A DNA stretch of 64,000 bases from Marisediminitalea lipolytica (lineage in GTDB: Bacteria > Pseudomonadota > Gammaproteobacteria > Enterobacterales > Alteromonadaceae): positions 589,986 to 653,985 of the forward strand of contig NZ_MJIC01000014.1 in NCBI RefSeq assembly GCF_001758465.1. The letters are read 5' to 3'. Positions within the stretch are counted from its first letter, which is position 1; the number at the start of each line of letters is the position of its first letter. The notes under the pieces were generated by a model that made no database searches, was not told where the DNA came from, and saw only the letters and a list, made by a program, of their open reading frames with translations. Both the position numbers and the translations under genes were made by a program. Positions 38,311 to 46,802 of this stretch are shown here, piece after piece.

Positions 38311-39930
38311 TTATGGGAGGGGACAACTGAGTAAATGCGCCACTTTGGGCAACAGTGTTGGCTTTAATCCTGCCAGTGCCGGAAAGGCTTTGTTGGTTTG
38401 CTGAATAAACTGCTGGGTGTGCTGACAGGCGGTGTGGCCGAATAGCCACTCGCGGGCCCAAATCAAACTTAAGCCACTTATACAATGGGGTAGTCGTAGT
38501 AGCCCCGGCACTTCCTCTGGCAGCTTGCCGCAGCAGGCGATTAACCGCGCCTGGCCTTTATCCTGTTCCCAGGCAGTTGCCAGCGAAATTAACCGCTGGC
38601 GTGTAGTGTTTTTATCACGCTCGCCGGCAGTGCCTAACAGGCTGTCGATATCGAACAGGCGCTGATCAATCCGGGCTGGTGTGGTTTTGCCTTTTTCACT
38701 GGCAGTGGTAAATAACGGAGACAACGCTACCGTGGTCACCAGACTCGCGTACTGTGGGGTAATTTTCCCCGACGCTACCGCCATCTCACTGCTCAGCAAA
38801 ATAGTAATCTGCGCCAGTTGTGAATACCATTCAAGTAGCGGAAACCAGTGTTGTGTGAGGCGCTGATAAAGGGCGTACTGAACCAGCATATGACCGACTC
38901 TTTCCAGCCCATAGGTCAGTATACTTTGCTTTACGTTGGAGACCGAAAGTTGCATACGGTTATCTTTCGACGCCGCATCATTTAAAAAGCGACTAAAAGC
39001 GGGTTCGGCAGTAACCAGACTGACAATTTTCTGAATTGCAATGTCAGGGTCATTAAGGGCTCTGAGCAATGCCTGTAAACTTGCCGGCGGGCGAGCAGTA
39101 GGGTAGCTTTGGGGTAGCGCCCAGCGGTGGTCGCCAAGGCTGATAACTTCGCCTTCTTCCGGCTGCTTTTGTAACTCACTGTTAATATTAAGCCAGTCGA
39201 TAACCGTAATAGTCTGGCGCTGCCTGCACTGTAAATGGGTTTTCTCATGCCAGCTAAATTGCTGCATGGCGGCAGTGTATACCAGCACTTTATCTTTTAA
39301 CTGACTGACAACCGTACTTTGTTGTCCGGCAAGCTGTACAGCCATGCCCTCGTGAATAACCCCCGGATACTCAATCAGCTCAGCCAGCAGATGCTGCCCG
39401 GAACCCGGTATGCTGGCGACCAGCTTTTGCAGAATATCATTAAAGTTGCACAGTGGGGCACGGCTAAGATAGCGATGCCATAACCACGCGACGTCAAAGC
39501 AATCCTGGTATTGTTTGCTTTTTCCAGAGGGTAACAGGTGAGCTGCCCAATAGTGCTGGCCAAAGTGATTGAGTTGTTTGATGATCCGCATAACACGCGG
39601 TTTGGTAATGACAGACTGTTGTTTTAACCGGTGATAGGCCAGCAACGCAGCGGTACCCTGTTGCAGGGTATGCTGGTTTACCCGGTTCCGGATGCCAAGC
39701 AACAGATACGCGCCAATATGACGGAGCCACAAATTTGAGCCTGGTTCAGAGGCGTGGTAAGGACGACAGGTGAGTACGGTAAGCAGTGGCAGATGGTCTT
39801 TACTAAAAGACAGCCAACGGGCACTGATATCCAGATAAAGAGAAAGTTGCGCGGTATCCTTCGCTGGCAACACCGGGAGTGCTTCACTGTCCCGCAACAA
39901 CGAGTGATAGGTTGCCAGCATATCTGTCAA
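38311..39930 (-). CDS. HDOD domain protein
   Basis: The 539-residue protein has an HDOD domain at roughly residues 280-460 (PPASLQALLRALNDPDIAIQ, then IVSLVTAEPAFSRFLN and SVKQSILTYGLERVGHMLV-like pattern). HDOD domains resemble HD phosphohydrolases but usually lack metal ligands and act in signalling. The N-terminal 270 residues are helical with no recognisable domain. It is 5 bases from the upstream DUF3192 gene, so the two are an operon. Confidence 0.82.
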   Translation of the reverse strand: MTDMLATYHSLLRDSEALPVLPAKDTAQLSLYLDISARWLSFSKDHLPLLTVLTCRPYHASEPGSNLWLRHIGAYLLLGIRNRVNQHTLQQGTAALLAYHRLKQQSVITKPRVMRIIKQLNHFGQHYWAAHLLPSGKSKQYQDCFDVAWLWHRYLSRAPLCNFNDILQKLVASIPGSGQHLLAELIEYPGVIHEGMAVQLAGQQSTVVSQLKDKVLVYTAAMQQFSWHEKTHLQCRQRQTITVIDWLNINSELQKQPEEGEVISLGDHRWALPQSYPTARPPASLQALLRALNDPDIAIQKIVSLVTAEPAFSRFLNDAASKDNRMQLSVSNVKQSILTYGLERVGHMLVQYALYQRLTQHWFPLLEWYSQLAQITILLSSEMAVASGKITPQYASLVTTVALSPLFTTASEKGKTTPARIDQRLFDIDSLLGTAGERDKNTTRQRLISLATAWEQDKGQARLIACCGKLPEEVPGLLRLPHCISGLSLIWAREWLFGHTACQHTQQFIQQTNKAFPALAGLKPTLLPKVAHLLSCPLP

Positions 39931-39935
39931 GGTGA

Positions 39936-40310
39936 CTAACTGCTCAGGTAAGTCTGGTATGCACCATCGCCCCAGGCTATCAGGGCTTCGTTTTCAAATA
40001 ACAAGGGCGTACATTCGTCCTGTGTGGTCATGCCATCAGCACGCACATGCTGGGTTCGGTAAAACATCACCTGTATCTCGCGGCTGTCCTGCATTTTTGC
40101 TTCCGTAATATCCGGGGTGCCCAGTAGTGCCATCACCTCTGCCCGGGTAATGCCCAGTTCCAGCTTCGATATCTGAACCTTGTTGTATTCTTCCCGATCC
40201 TGCCAATCCATGTTTTCCGGCTTATCCGGATAAAAGGCGATCAGCGAAAAAGCAAGAACCGCGTATGAGGCTACGCCGATCAAAATAAGACGGATTGCTT
40301 TACTGTTCAT
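39936..40310 (-). CDS. DUF3192 family membrane-anchored protein
   Basis: A 124-residue protein with an N-terminal helix (LILIGVASYAVLAFSLIAFY) and no lipobox, so probably anchored in the inner membrane. The rest matches DUF3192: REEYNKVQISKLELGITRAEV, VMFYRTQHVRADGMTTQDECTPLLF and LIAWGDGAY. A paralog with a lipobox lies at 45350-45712. Function unknown; the fold may be SmpA/OmlA-like. Confidence 0.82.
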   Translation of the reverse strand: MNSKAIRLILIGVASYAVLAFSLIAFYPDKPENMDWQDREEYNKVQISKLELGITRAEVMALLGTPDITEAKMQDSREIQVMFYRTQHVRADGMTTQDECTPLLFENEALIAWGDGAYQTYLSS

Positions 40311-40421
40311 TTATCTTCTTCGTGTCTGCTATTTTTTTTAACTATCAGGCCCGCCCCGGGCCATATCTGAGCTTAGTTTATCCAATTACCGTCACACTGT
40401 CAGCCTTGATAATGTTACGGA

Positions 40422-41786
40422 TTATGAATCCCGGTTGATGCTATAGCAGGGACGGTATTCTGTGCCTGGCAGCTTCATACGTTGCTGAGCTACGAAAGAT
40501 TTCAACAGCGCATCGATACGAGCCATCAGGTCGGCCTCACCCGACAGATTAAACGGACCAAAGTCACGGATCTGCCGGATACCCTCAGCCTTAACATTGC
40601 CGGTGACGATACCAGAAAACGCCTTACGCAAATTATTGGCTAAATCAGACAAAGGTTGCTTACGATGCAAATTCAGTGCGGCCATGGATTTGTGCGTGGG
40701 CACAAAAGGTTGCTGAAAATCATCGTCGATTTTTAAAGACCAGTTAAAGCTAAAGGCATCGCCCATGGCGAGTCTGAATTGCTCGACTTTTTTAACGCCC
40801 TGACCCAGCACCCTGGCTACTTCAACCGGATCATCAATAATAATCTGATAGCGGTTCTGGGCTTGCGGGCCAAGGGTGGCACCAACAAACTCGTGAATGG
40901 CTTCAAAGTAGGATTCGCTGCCTGCCGGACCGGTTAAAACCAGCGGGAAGGGCTGTTGGGCGTTACGTTCGTGAATCAATATTCCCAGTAGATACAGGAG
41001 CTCTTCTGCTGTTCCTACCCCGCCCGGAAAAATAATAATGCCATGGGCAATCCGCACAAAAGCTTCCAGACGTTTTTCAATGTCTGGCATGATCACTAAT
41101 TCGTTAACGATAGCATTAGGCGGCTCGGCGGCAATAATGCTTGGCTCTGAAATTCCGATATAGCGGCCGTCACGGTAACGCTGCTTGGCGTGGCCAATAG
41201 CGGCGCCTTTCATCGGGCCTTTCATAGCACCGGGACCGCAGCCGGTACAGATGTTCATTTCCCGCAAGCCCAGCTGATATCCTACTTCCTTGGTATATTT
41301 GTATTCTTTCAGACCAATGGAGTGGCCGCCCCAGCAAACAATGGTGTTGAGCTCGTTATTGCGTTCTACCAGCTTAGCGTGACGCAGCATGTCAAAAACC
41401 ATATCGGTAATGCTACCGCTGTCCCGGGGGGCGTGTTCATGCACAAAAGCGTACTTGTTGCCCATGTAAAGCATGTCACGCAACACGGAAAACAGGTGTT
41501 CGTGTACGCCTTTCACCAGGCGATCGTCAACAAAGCCAACCTCAGGCGGATTGATGAGTTCGAGTTTGACGCCCCGTTCCCGTTTGATTAAACGAATATC
41601 AAACGACTCGTAGGGCGCAAACAACATTTCGTAATTGTCTTCATCAACGCCGCTGTTTAGCACCGCCAGACAGCAATTGCGAAACAATTGGTAAAGATGA
41701 CTGTTTGTGGTGTCTTCAAGCTTGCTGACTTCAAGTTGGGAGAGCTGGCTCATCCAACCTACAGGGTTTAGCTGAATTTTTTTCAT
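40422..41786 (-). CDS. ppnN: nucleotide 5'-monophosphate nucleosidase PpnN
   Basis: A 454-residue protein, the full length of E. coli PpnN (YgdH). The LOG-type catalytic core carries GCGPGAMKGPMKGA and IIFPGGVGTAEELLYLLGI. Flanking N- and C-terminal domains typical of PpnN are present. It hydrolyses purine/pyrimidine nucleoside monophosphates to base and ribose phosphate, and the E. coli enzyme is regulated by (p)ppGpp. Its ATG overlaps the stop of the diguanylate cyclase gene (ATGA), so the two are translationally coupled. Confidence 0.95.
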   Translation of the reverse strand: MKKIQLNPVGWMSQLSQLEVSKLEDTTNSHLYQLFRNCCLAVLNSGVDEDNYEMLFAPYESFDIRLIKRERGVKLELINPPEVGFVDDRLVKGVHEHLFSVLRDMLYMGNKYAFVHEHAPRDSGSITDMVFDMLRHAKLVERNNELNTIVCWGGHSIGLKEYKYTKEVGYQLGLREMNICTGCGPGAMKGPMKGAAIGHAKQRYRDGRYIGISEPSIIAAEPPNAIVNELVIMPDIEKRLEAFVRIAHGIIIFPGGVGTAEELLYLLGILIHERNAQQPFPLVLTGPAGSESYFEAIHEFVGATLGPQAQNRYQIIIDDPVEVARVLGQGVKKVEQFRLAMGDAFSFNWSLKIDDDFQQPFVPTHKSMAALNLHRKQPLSDLANNLRKAFSGIVTGNVKAEGIRQIRDFGPFNLSGEADLMARIDALLKSFVAQQRMKLPGTEYRPCYSINRDS

Positions 41787-43300
41787 TCGGTATCCTGAAT
41801 GACCACCTGATTTCGACCGCAGGATTTTGCTTTATATAAACACTTATCGGCCCGTTCAAAGGCTGAGTCGAGTTTCTCACCGTGGCGACACTGGGTGCCA
41901 CCAATAGACGCTGTCACTGTCAGGCGCTCTTGTTTAAACTTAAAGGGTAGCTTAGCCAGGCCCTCACGCAACTCATTGAGGCGTTTCTGTAGTTTGTCAG
42001 AGGAATGATCCGGCAACAGAATAATAAATTCCTCACCACCCCAGCGGGCGACAAATTCGGAGCTGTTGAGGTTACTCTTTAAGTGGCGAGCAATAGCCTG
42101 CAGGGTTTTGTCGCCGGCGGCATGGCCATACTTATCGTTGATACGTTTGAAATGGTCAACATCCACCACCGCAATGCTTAGCGGCGTATCCTGCGCTTGA
42201 CAGCGTTCCCACTCCTTGTTCGCCCGTTCATTGTAGGCCATGCGGTTTGGTACGCGGGTGAGGGGGTCGGTGTACATGTTGATACGCTGCTCAACCAGCT
42301 TTTTACGATAAGAATCAGTTTGTTTCTGTAATGACGATAGCTGTTGCTGCATCGACACCAACAGCGACATCAGGCCTTCCTGTTCCATACGCTCAGCTTC
42401 TTCGCCAGCAGTAAGTGAGTTAGCCATTTGTCCGAGATAATGCTGTGCCTGTTTTTTTAGCTCATCAACGGTGTGATCGCCTTCCAGTGCATCTTCCATG
42501 TCTTCCAGCACGCTGCGCAGCTCTTGCTGACGGGACTGGCGTGCTTCAAAGCTTTCGGCACTTTTAGATATACTGGACTGCACATCGCCGTTCATATTGC
42601 CCAGCGCATTATTTAATCGCTGAATAATTTTGCCGGCGGTGTTAGCTTCGGTCAGGGTTTCCTGCACCATGACACGGATCAGAATTAAACAACTGTTGAG
42701 TAATTCTTCCTCGGTTAAGCCATCGCCCAGACGTTGCTCAAGCGAGGCAATGTATTCGTCTTCGGGGTTAACCCGGATATAGGTTTGCACCAGCTGACCC
42801 AATTCATCAATCAGATTTTGTTTTAGCTGAACAGTCCTTTTACTCGCGCTGGCGTCGGCAGCCGGGCTTTCCGGCTGAGCATCTTCTGCCGTCCCCATGT
42901 CCATTTTGTAGCAAGTTAATACCTGCTGGTAGAGCGGCAGAATGGCACCGATGCCGGAAACTGGCTTTTTAATGGCTGCACTAACCTTTGCCGCTTGTGT
43001 TTTAGCGGTGGGTTCGTGAACCAGACGCTGAAAAGTCTGTATGTCTTCATCCAACTGGCGCAACCAGGCCTGGGTTAAACTTTTTACTGAGTGCGGCTCG
43101 AGCATGATTAGCTGACTAACTTTATTCATGCTGATGGTGGCCAGCGTAAAGTCAATCTTGCCGCTTAAATGGTTGCGCAGGCCCTGTAATTCTTTGTCTA
43201 TCTCTGTAGACAGGCCTTCGTAATAATTGGACAGGCGGACGACAAAGCCAGCCATTTGTTCACTGTGAGCGCGCAGTGATTGTAATTGTTTGGCTTCCAT
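41783..43300 (-). CDS. diguanylate cyclase (GGDEF)
   Basis: A 505-residue soluble protein. The first 320 residues are helical, with coiled-coil stretches around residues 270-345. The GGDEF domain spans about 345-500: DPLTRVPNRMAYNERA, VVDVDHFKRINDKYGH, ARWGGEEFIILLP, and ASIGGTQCRHGE. The active site reads GGEEF, so activity is expected. The inhibitory I-site position upstream reads NSSE rather than RxxD, so product feedback through that site is unlikely. It has no membrane segment. It is coupled to ppnN by a 4-base overlap. Confidence 0.93.
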   Translation of the reverse strand: MEAKQLQSLRAHSEQMAGFVVRLSNYYEGLSTEIDKELQGLRNHLSGKIDFTLATISMNKVSQLIMLEPHSVKSLTQAWLRQLDEDIQTFQRLVHEPTAKTQAAKVSAAIKKPVSGIGAILPLYQQVLTCYKMDMGTAEDAQPESPAADASASKRTVQLKQNLIDELGQLVQTYIRVNPEDEYIASLEQRLGDGLTEEELLNSCLILIRVMVQETLTEANTAGKIIQRLNNALGNMNGDVQSSISKSAESFEARQSRQQELRSVLEDMEDALEGDHTVDELKKQAQHYLGQMANSLTAGEEAERMEQEGLMSLLVSMQQQLSSLQKQTDSYRKKLVEQRINMYTDPLTRVPNRMAYNERANKEWERCQAQDTPLSIAVVDVDHFKRINDKYGHAAGDKTLQAIARHLKSNLNSSEFVARWGGEEFIILLPDHSSDKLQKRLNELREGLAKLPFKFKQERLTVTASIGGTQCRHGEKLDSAFERADKCLYKAKSCGRNQVVIQDTE

Positions 43301-43345
43301 AAATTATGCAAGCTCCTTATTCATAATGTAACCTGCCAGCATTTA

Positions 43346-44191
43346 TTATTGTCTCGCCAGTCTGTCATTGGTAACGCTAAAGTCGCAATTACTTCGCATC
43401 GGGTTGATATCCAATCCGCCGCGTCTGGTGTAGCGAGCGTACACAGCCAGTTTTACCGGGTGACATTGCGCCATTACATCACAAAAAATCCGTTCGATAC
43501 ACTGTTCGTGAAACTCATTATGGCGGCGAAAAGAAATCAGGTAAGCGAGTAACCCGGCATGATCGATTGGCTCACCTTCATAGTGGATCTGAACACTGGC
43601 CCAGTCGGGTTGACTGGTGATCAAACAGTTTGATTTCAGTAAGTGGCTGACCAGTGTTTCACTGGTGGCCGCACCGCCTGTGGTTTTAAGCAACTGCGGG
43701 TTAGGCTGGTAATCGTGAATCTCGATATCCAGATCGTCTATAACCGTGCCAGACAACTCGCCAAGGTTTAACTGCGAAAAGGCACTTGCAGGGAATAACT
43801 GCACCTCAACCGGTGCTTCGGCGCAAGCAGATAAATCCCGGGTAATCACTTCTGTGATTTCATCTTTGCCGCTGAACACAGACTGGTTAAAACTGTTAAG
43901 GTACAACTTGAACGATTTTGACTCGATAAGATTGGCAGAGTTAATAGGCACCCGGCATTGCAAAATGGCAACCTGGGGTTTGCCTTTCGGGTTCAGCCAG
44001 GACAATTCGTAGCCATTCCAGATGTCTATACCGTCAAAGGGGAGTGGATGGCTTACACCAATCTGGTCTCGGCTGAGTGTGCGGGGCACACCCTGTAGCA
44101 AAGAAGGGCTGTACTGCTCAATGTAGTCAACTTTCTGACCAAGCGTGAGGTTGGCGGGTAGCGACGGGGTCGCTGTTTGCTTTGTTGTCAT
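43346..44191 (-). CDS. queF: NADPH-dependent 7-cyano-7-deazaguanine reductase
   Basis: The 281-residue protein starts at MTTKQTATPSL; 12 codons upstream in frame are not part of the family. It is the long bimodular QueF: the QueF motif region IESKSFKLYLNSFNQ in the N-terminal half and the catalytic Cys in LLKSNCLITSQPDWASV in the C-terminal half. It reduces preQ0 to preQ1, the substrate of Tgt. Neighbour syd, divergent here, is a known partner of queF in gammaproteobacteria. Confidence 0.96.
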   Translation of the reverse strand: MTTKQTATPSLPANLTLGQKVDYIEQYSPSLLQGVPRTLSRDQIGVSHPLPFDGIDIWNGYELSWLNPKGKPQVAILQCRVPINSANLIESKSFKLYLNSFNQSVFSGKDEITEVITRDLSACAEAPVEVQLFPASAFSQLNLGELSGTVIDDLDIEIHDYQPNPQLLKTTGGAATSETLVSHLLKSNCLITSQPDWASVQIHYEGEPIDHAGLLAYLISFRRHNEFHEQCIERIFCDVMAQCHPVKLAVYARYTRRGGLDINPMRSNCDFSVTNDRLARQ

Positions 44192-44303
44192 GCTTTCCTG
44201 TAACAAATAAAAAAATGCGATAAGCAATTAATAAGCGAGTGGCTGTTTAATGCCTGAATAATTATTTACTATGTGCGGCAAGTATACCCGATATGGAAAA
44301 GCA

Positions 44304-44852
44304 ATGGACAATATAGTTCAACAATCATTGCAAAAATTAATCGCAACGATGGAGCAGGCAGCAGAGCGTCATCCTCAGCTGCTGCAAACCGAATTTATCA
44401 GTGAACTGGACTCCCCCTGTTACACCGGGGTCACGGAGGAAGGGCAGATGTGTGGCTGGCGGCCAGTGCCTATGAGTACAGAGCAAGGCTTCGCTAATAT
44501 CGAGAGTGCCCTGGAAATCACGCTCAACGAACAATTTTGTAAGTACTTTACCACCTTCTGGAGTTTTAACCTGACGGTGGAAGCCGCCCAGGGAAAGTGC
44601 GAGCTACTGCAAGTATGTAGCGAGTCAGATCTTGAACGACTGCAGGAAAACCTGATTGGTCATTTGCTAATGAAGCAACGGTTAAAGCAACCCCCAACCC
44701 TGTTTTTTGGCCTGACCGACGAGGACGACTTTATTCTGTCGGTCGACAACGCTTCCGGCGAAGTAGTACTTGAACAAGTGGGCAAATTGCCCAGTCGTTG
44801 TCTTGCACCGGATCTGGCAACGTTTCTCGATGGTTTAACACCTTCAGTTTAA
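44304..44852 (+). CDS. syd: SecY-interacting protein Syd
   Basis: A 182-residue protein starting MDNIVQQSLQKLI, the length of E. coli Syd. Seen are GWRPVPMS, FWSFNLTVEAAQG, LMKQRLKQPPTLFFGLT and SVDNASGEVVLEQVG, typical of the family. It binds SecY on the cytosolic face and may check translocon assembly. Its TAA stop overlaps the stop of the gene on the opposite strand. Confidence 0.93.
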   Translation: MDNIVQQSLQKLIATMEQAAERHPQLLQTEFISELDSPCYTGVTEEGQMCGWRPVPMSTEQGFANIESALEITLNEQFCKYFTTFWSFNLTVEAAQGKCELLQVCSESDLERLQENLIGHLLMKQRLKQPPTLFFGLTDEDDFILSVDNASGEVVLEQVGKLPSRCLAPDLATFLDGLTPSV

Positions 44853-45133
44853 AGCAGTTTTTCCAGACGGCTCTCCATCACCGCGAGAGCCTGTTCTAAC
44901 TGAGCAACCCGCTTCTCCAATTGATCAATACGGGCCTTATCCGACAGCGCCGCGGGCGCTGCTTTGGCCGCTTCAAATTGTTGATTAAATACTTTAATCG
45001 CGTCAATGGCGTCCAGTACGCTGACTTTAAAAGGCGCTTTACCACGCAACAGACCAACGCCGGGTGTCAGTCCTTCAGCCGCCAGCTGGTGGCAAATTTC
45101 TACCAGGGCTTTTTGATTTTCTTTGGAGCTCAT
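44849..45133 (-). CDS. small coiled-coil protein of unknown function
   Basis: A 94-residue protein starting MSSKENQKAL at 45133; the longer frame upstream overlaps control sequence and is unlikely. The N-terminal half (LVEICHQLAAEGLTPGVGLLRGKAPFK-type pattern) looks like a small helical DNA-binding-like module, and the last 30 residues (IDQLEKRVAQLEQALAVMESRLEKLL) are a clear coiled coil. I do not recognise a named family. Its stop shares bases with the syd stop on the other strand. Confidence 0.65.
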   Translation of the reverse strand: MSSKENQKALVEICHQLAAEGLTPGVGLLRGKAPFKVSVLDAIDAIKVFNQQFEAAKAAPAALSDKARIDQLEKRVAQLEQALAVMESRLEKLL

Positions 45134-45349
45134 TATGATTATCTCTGTGATCTGGTGCAGTGCTGGTATTGGCACGTACCCCAGGGGGGTAGTCAAATAA
45201 ACTAAAATTTCGCTGATAATACTGATTGTTAGTTTGAATGCCAAGTGGTTAATATTTAACTTCTATTAAAATCAGTAAGTTACGATTGGCCTTATTCTTG
45301 ATTGTGATATCGGCATAAGTAACTTATCACTTTGTAACAGGGAACAATC

Positions 45350-45712
45350 ATGAAAAAACTTATGCTTATTACTGCCTTGGCAGCACCATTATTACTCTCG
45401 GGCTGTGTTATTTCGGTAGGTGGTGACGACGGCGAGCACTATCAGGCCAGCTGGGAGCAGCGTGAGTACAACAACCGCAAGCACATCAGCAACCTGGAAG
45501 TTAATGCGCATTTCGAAGACGTTACCCGCAAAATGGGCGTAGCGGATTTTAATGAGATGCTTGGCGAAGGCGACCACGTCTATCGGATCCTGTTTTACCG
45601 CACCCAACGGACAGAAGACGATGGCATCACTACCAAAGATGAATGCACGCCGCTGGTATTTAAGGACAATCGTTTGATTGGTTGGGGCGAAGAGGCTTTG
45701 CGTAAAATCTAA
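45350..45712 (+). CDS. DUF3192 family lipoprotein
   Basis: A 120-residue protein with a lipobox (LLSGC, Cys 19). The mature part matches DUF3192: REYNNRKHISNLEVNAHFEDV, ILFYRTQRTEDDGITTKDECTPLVF, LIGWGEEAL. It is a paralog of the protein at 39936-40310 (shared FYRTQ, DG-TT-DECTPL-F and L-I-WG blocks) but lipidated. Preceded by AGGGAACA. Function unknown. Confidence 0.85.
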   Translation: MKKLMLITALAAPLLLSGCVISVGGDDGEHYQASWEQREYNNRKHISNLEVNAHFEDVTRKMGVADFNEMLGEGDHVYRILFYRTQRTEDDGITTKDECTPLVFKDNRLIGWGEEALRKI

Positions 45713-46032
45713 CGACATGAACAAGCCTGACATGATACATGTCAGGCTTGTCTGCTTTATCCCTCATCATTTCGGAATGACCAATATTTTCTGCCGCCTT
45801 TCTGCGCGTTTTTAATACTAATTGTTATTAACAAAATATTTACATCCTGCATTTTTTTAAGATACAGTGAGGAGTGGATGCGCTTTTTACGCGTCTGTTT
45901 CGTAGTTATTTTAGCAATCTTGTTGTTTTCAGTTGGTCGGTTTGGTCGAGACTGGCTGAAGGATTGTGAGAGCGTGCGACTCATAATGCGCTTTTTTGCG
46001 CAGTCGCCATACAACACATGGGGAGACAGCTA
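45713..46032. other. 320-base intergenic region before the acetyltransferase gene
   Basis: A strong hairpin AAGCCTGACATG-ATA-CATGTCAGGCTT at 45723-45749 follows the DUF3192 gene and probably ends it, although Ts after it are few. A second structured element, GCGAC...TGCGC-TTTTTT-GCGCA-GTCGC at 45976-46007, lies just before the acetyltransferase start. Small open frames on the minus strand here have no ribosome site. Confidence 0.5.
45723..45749. terminator. hairpin terminator candidate after the DUF3192 lipoprotein gene
   Basis: Perfect 12-bp inverted repeat with a 3-base loop, 10 bases past the stop. The downstream sequence GTCTGCTTTAT is only moderately T-rich. Confidence 0.65.
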
Positions 46033-46671
46033 ATGGTTCAGGCAGAAATGCAACAAAATCTGGATAACATCAGAGCAGCTTATCTATCAGCGGAGGATCT
46101 AAAAGTTGCGGCCTCTATCATTTACAACGCATATCATGACGATCCGATATTTTTGCAGATTTTTCAGAGCGAAAAAGAGGGTTATGAGTCCCGGTTGCGG
46201 TCGGCTATTCGCGAAGAACTCACTGCATTCTGGGAAGCAGAACAACCTATTATCGGATTATTTGATGAAGGGCGACTGCTGTCGGTAGCTTGTCTGATGG
46301 GGCCGGACAGTGCCGCTGGCGCCGGACGATACTGGCACTGGCGCTTAAAAATGCTGCTCACTACCGGCTACTACGGCACTCGCCAGATGCTGGAGAAAGA
46401 AGAAAAAATTCGCTCTGCAATGCCAGCGCAAAAGTACCACTTGCTATCGTTTATTGCGGTTCATCCTGATTATCAGTCCCATGGGCTGGGTCATTTATTA
46501 ATGCGGGCAATCGACAGTGTATTGCTGGAACACCGCGATTCAGAAGGCGTTGGAGTGTTTGTTACCGTGCCGAAATACGAAGCGTTTTTTTCCGATGGTT
46601 TTTACCAGAAGGTGGCACAGGTGGATATTGCCAACAAAGCCGGTTTGGTAATGTTTCGGCCCCGGCCATAA
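46033..46671 (+). CDS. GNAT-family N-acetyltransferase
   Basis: A 212-residue protein. I choose the ATG at 46033 because GGGGAGA sits 6 bases before it; the ATG at 46018 has no such site. The GNAT acetyl-CoA loop is visible as HPDYQSHGLGHLLMRAI near residue 145, with LLSFIAV just before it. Substrate unknown. A terminator follows and separates it from the hydrogenase locus. Confidence 0.85.
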   Translation: MVQAEMQQNLDNIRAAYLSAEDLKVAASIIYNAYHDDPIFLQIFQSEKEGYESRLRSAIREELTAFWEAEQPIIGLFDEGRLLSVACLMGPDSAAGAGRYWHWRLKMLLTTGYYGTRQMLEKEEKIRSAMPAQKYHLLSFIAVHPDYQSHGLGHLLMRAIDSVLLEHRDSEGVGVFVTVPKYEAFFSDGFYQKVAQVDIANKAGLVMFRPRP

Positions 46672-46693
46672 ATTTTACTGGCTGAACGACTTA

Positions 46694-46718
46694 GGGAGAG
46701 TTAAGGCTCTCCCTTTTA
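46694..46718 (+). terminator. terminator before the hydrogenase locus
   Basis: Stem GGGAGAG / CTCTCCC with a 6-base loop, followed by TTTTAG. It lies about 20 bases after the acetyltransferase stop. Confidence 0.75.
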
Positions 46719-46745
46719 GTTTCAGGCAAAATTTCCCGCGGTGTT

Positions 46746-46773
46746 TTGCCGCTGAAACAACCTGAGGTATAGT
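46746..46773 (+). promoter_or_regulatory. sigma-70-type promoter candidate for hupT-hupU-hupV-hypF
   Basis: TTGCCG (46746-46751) and TATAGT (46768-46773) are 16 bases apart, 30 bases before the hupT start. They overlap an imperfect inverted repeat, TTTCAGGCAAAA (46720-46731) with TTTTGCCGCTGAAA (46744-46757). No sigma-54-type element is seen here, so the sensor operon is probably made without H2. Confidence 0.45.
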
Positions 46774-46802
46774 GCTACTATTAATAACCATCTGCTGCAG
46801 AT

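Noticed and set aside
38126..38485. 119-codon open frame on the minus strand
   Set aside because: It overlaps the 3' end of the HDOD gene in a different frame and has no ribosome site.
45757..46017. 86-codon basic open frame on the minus strand between genes
   Set aside because: No ribosome site, odd Lys/Arg/Thr-rich composition, and overlap with two hairpins suggest chance.
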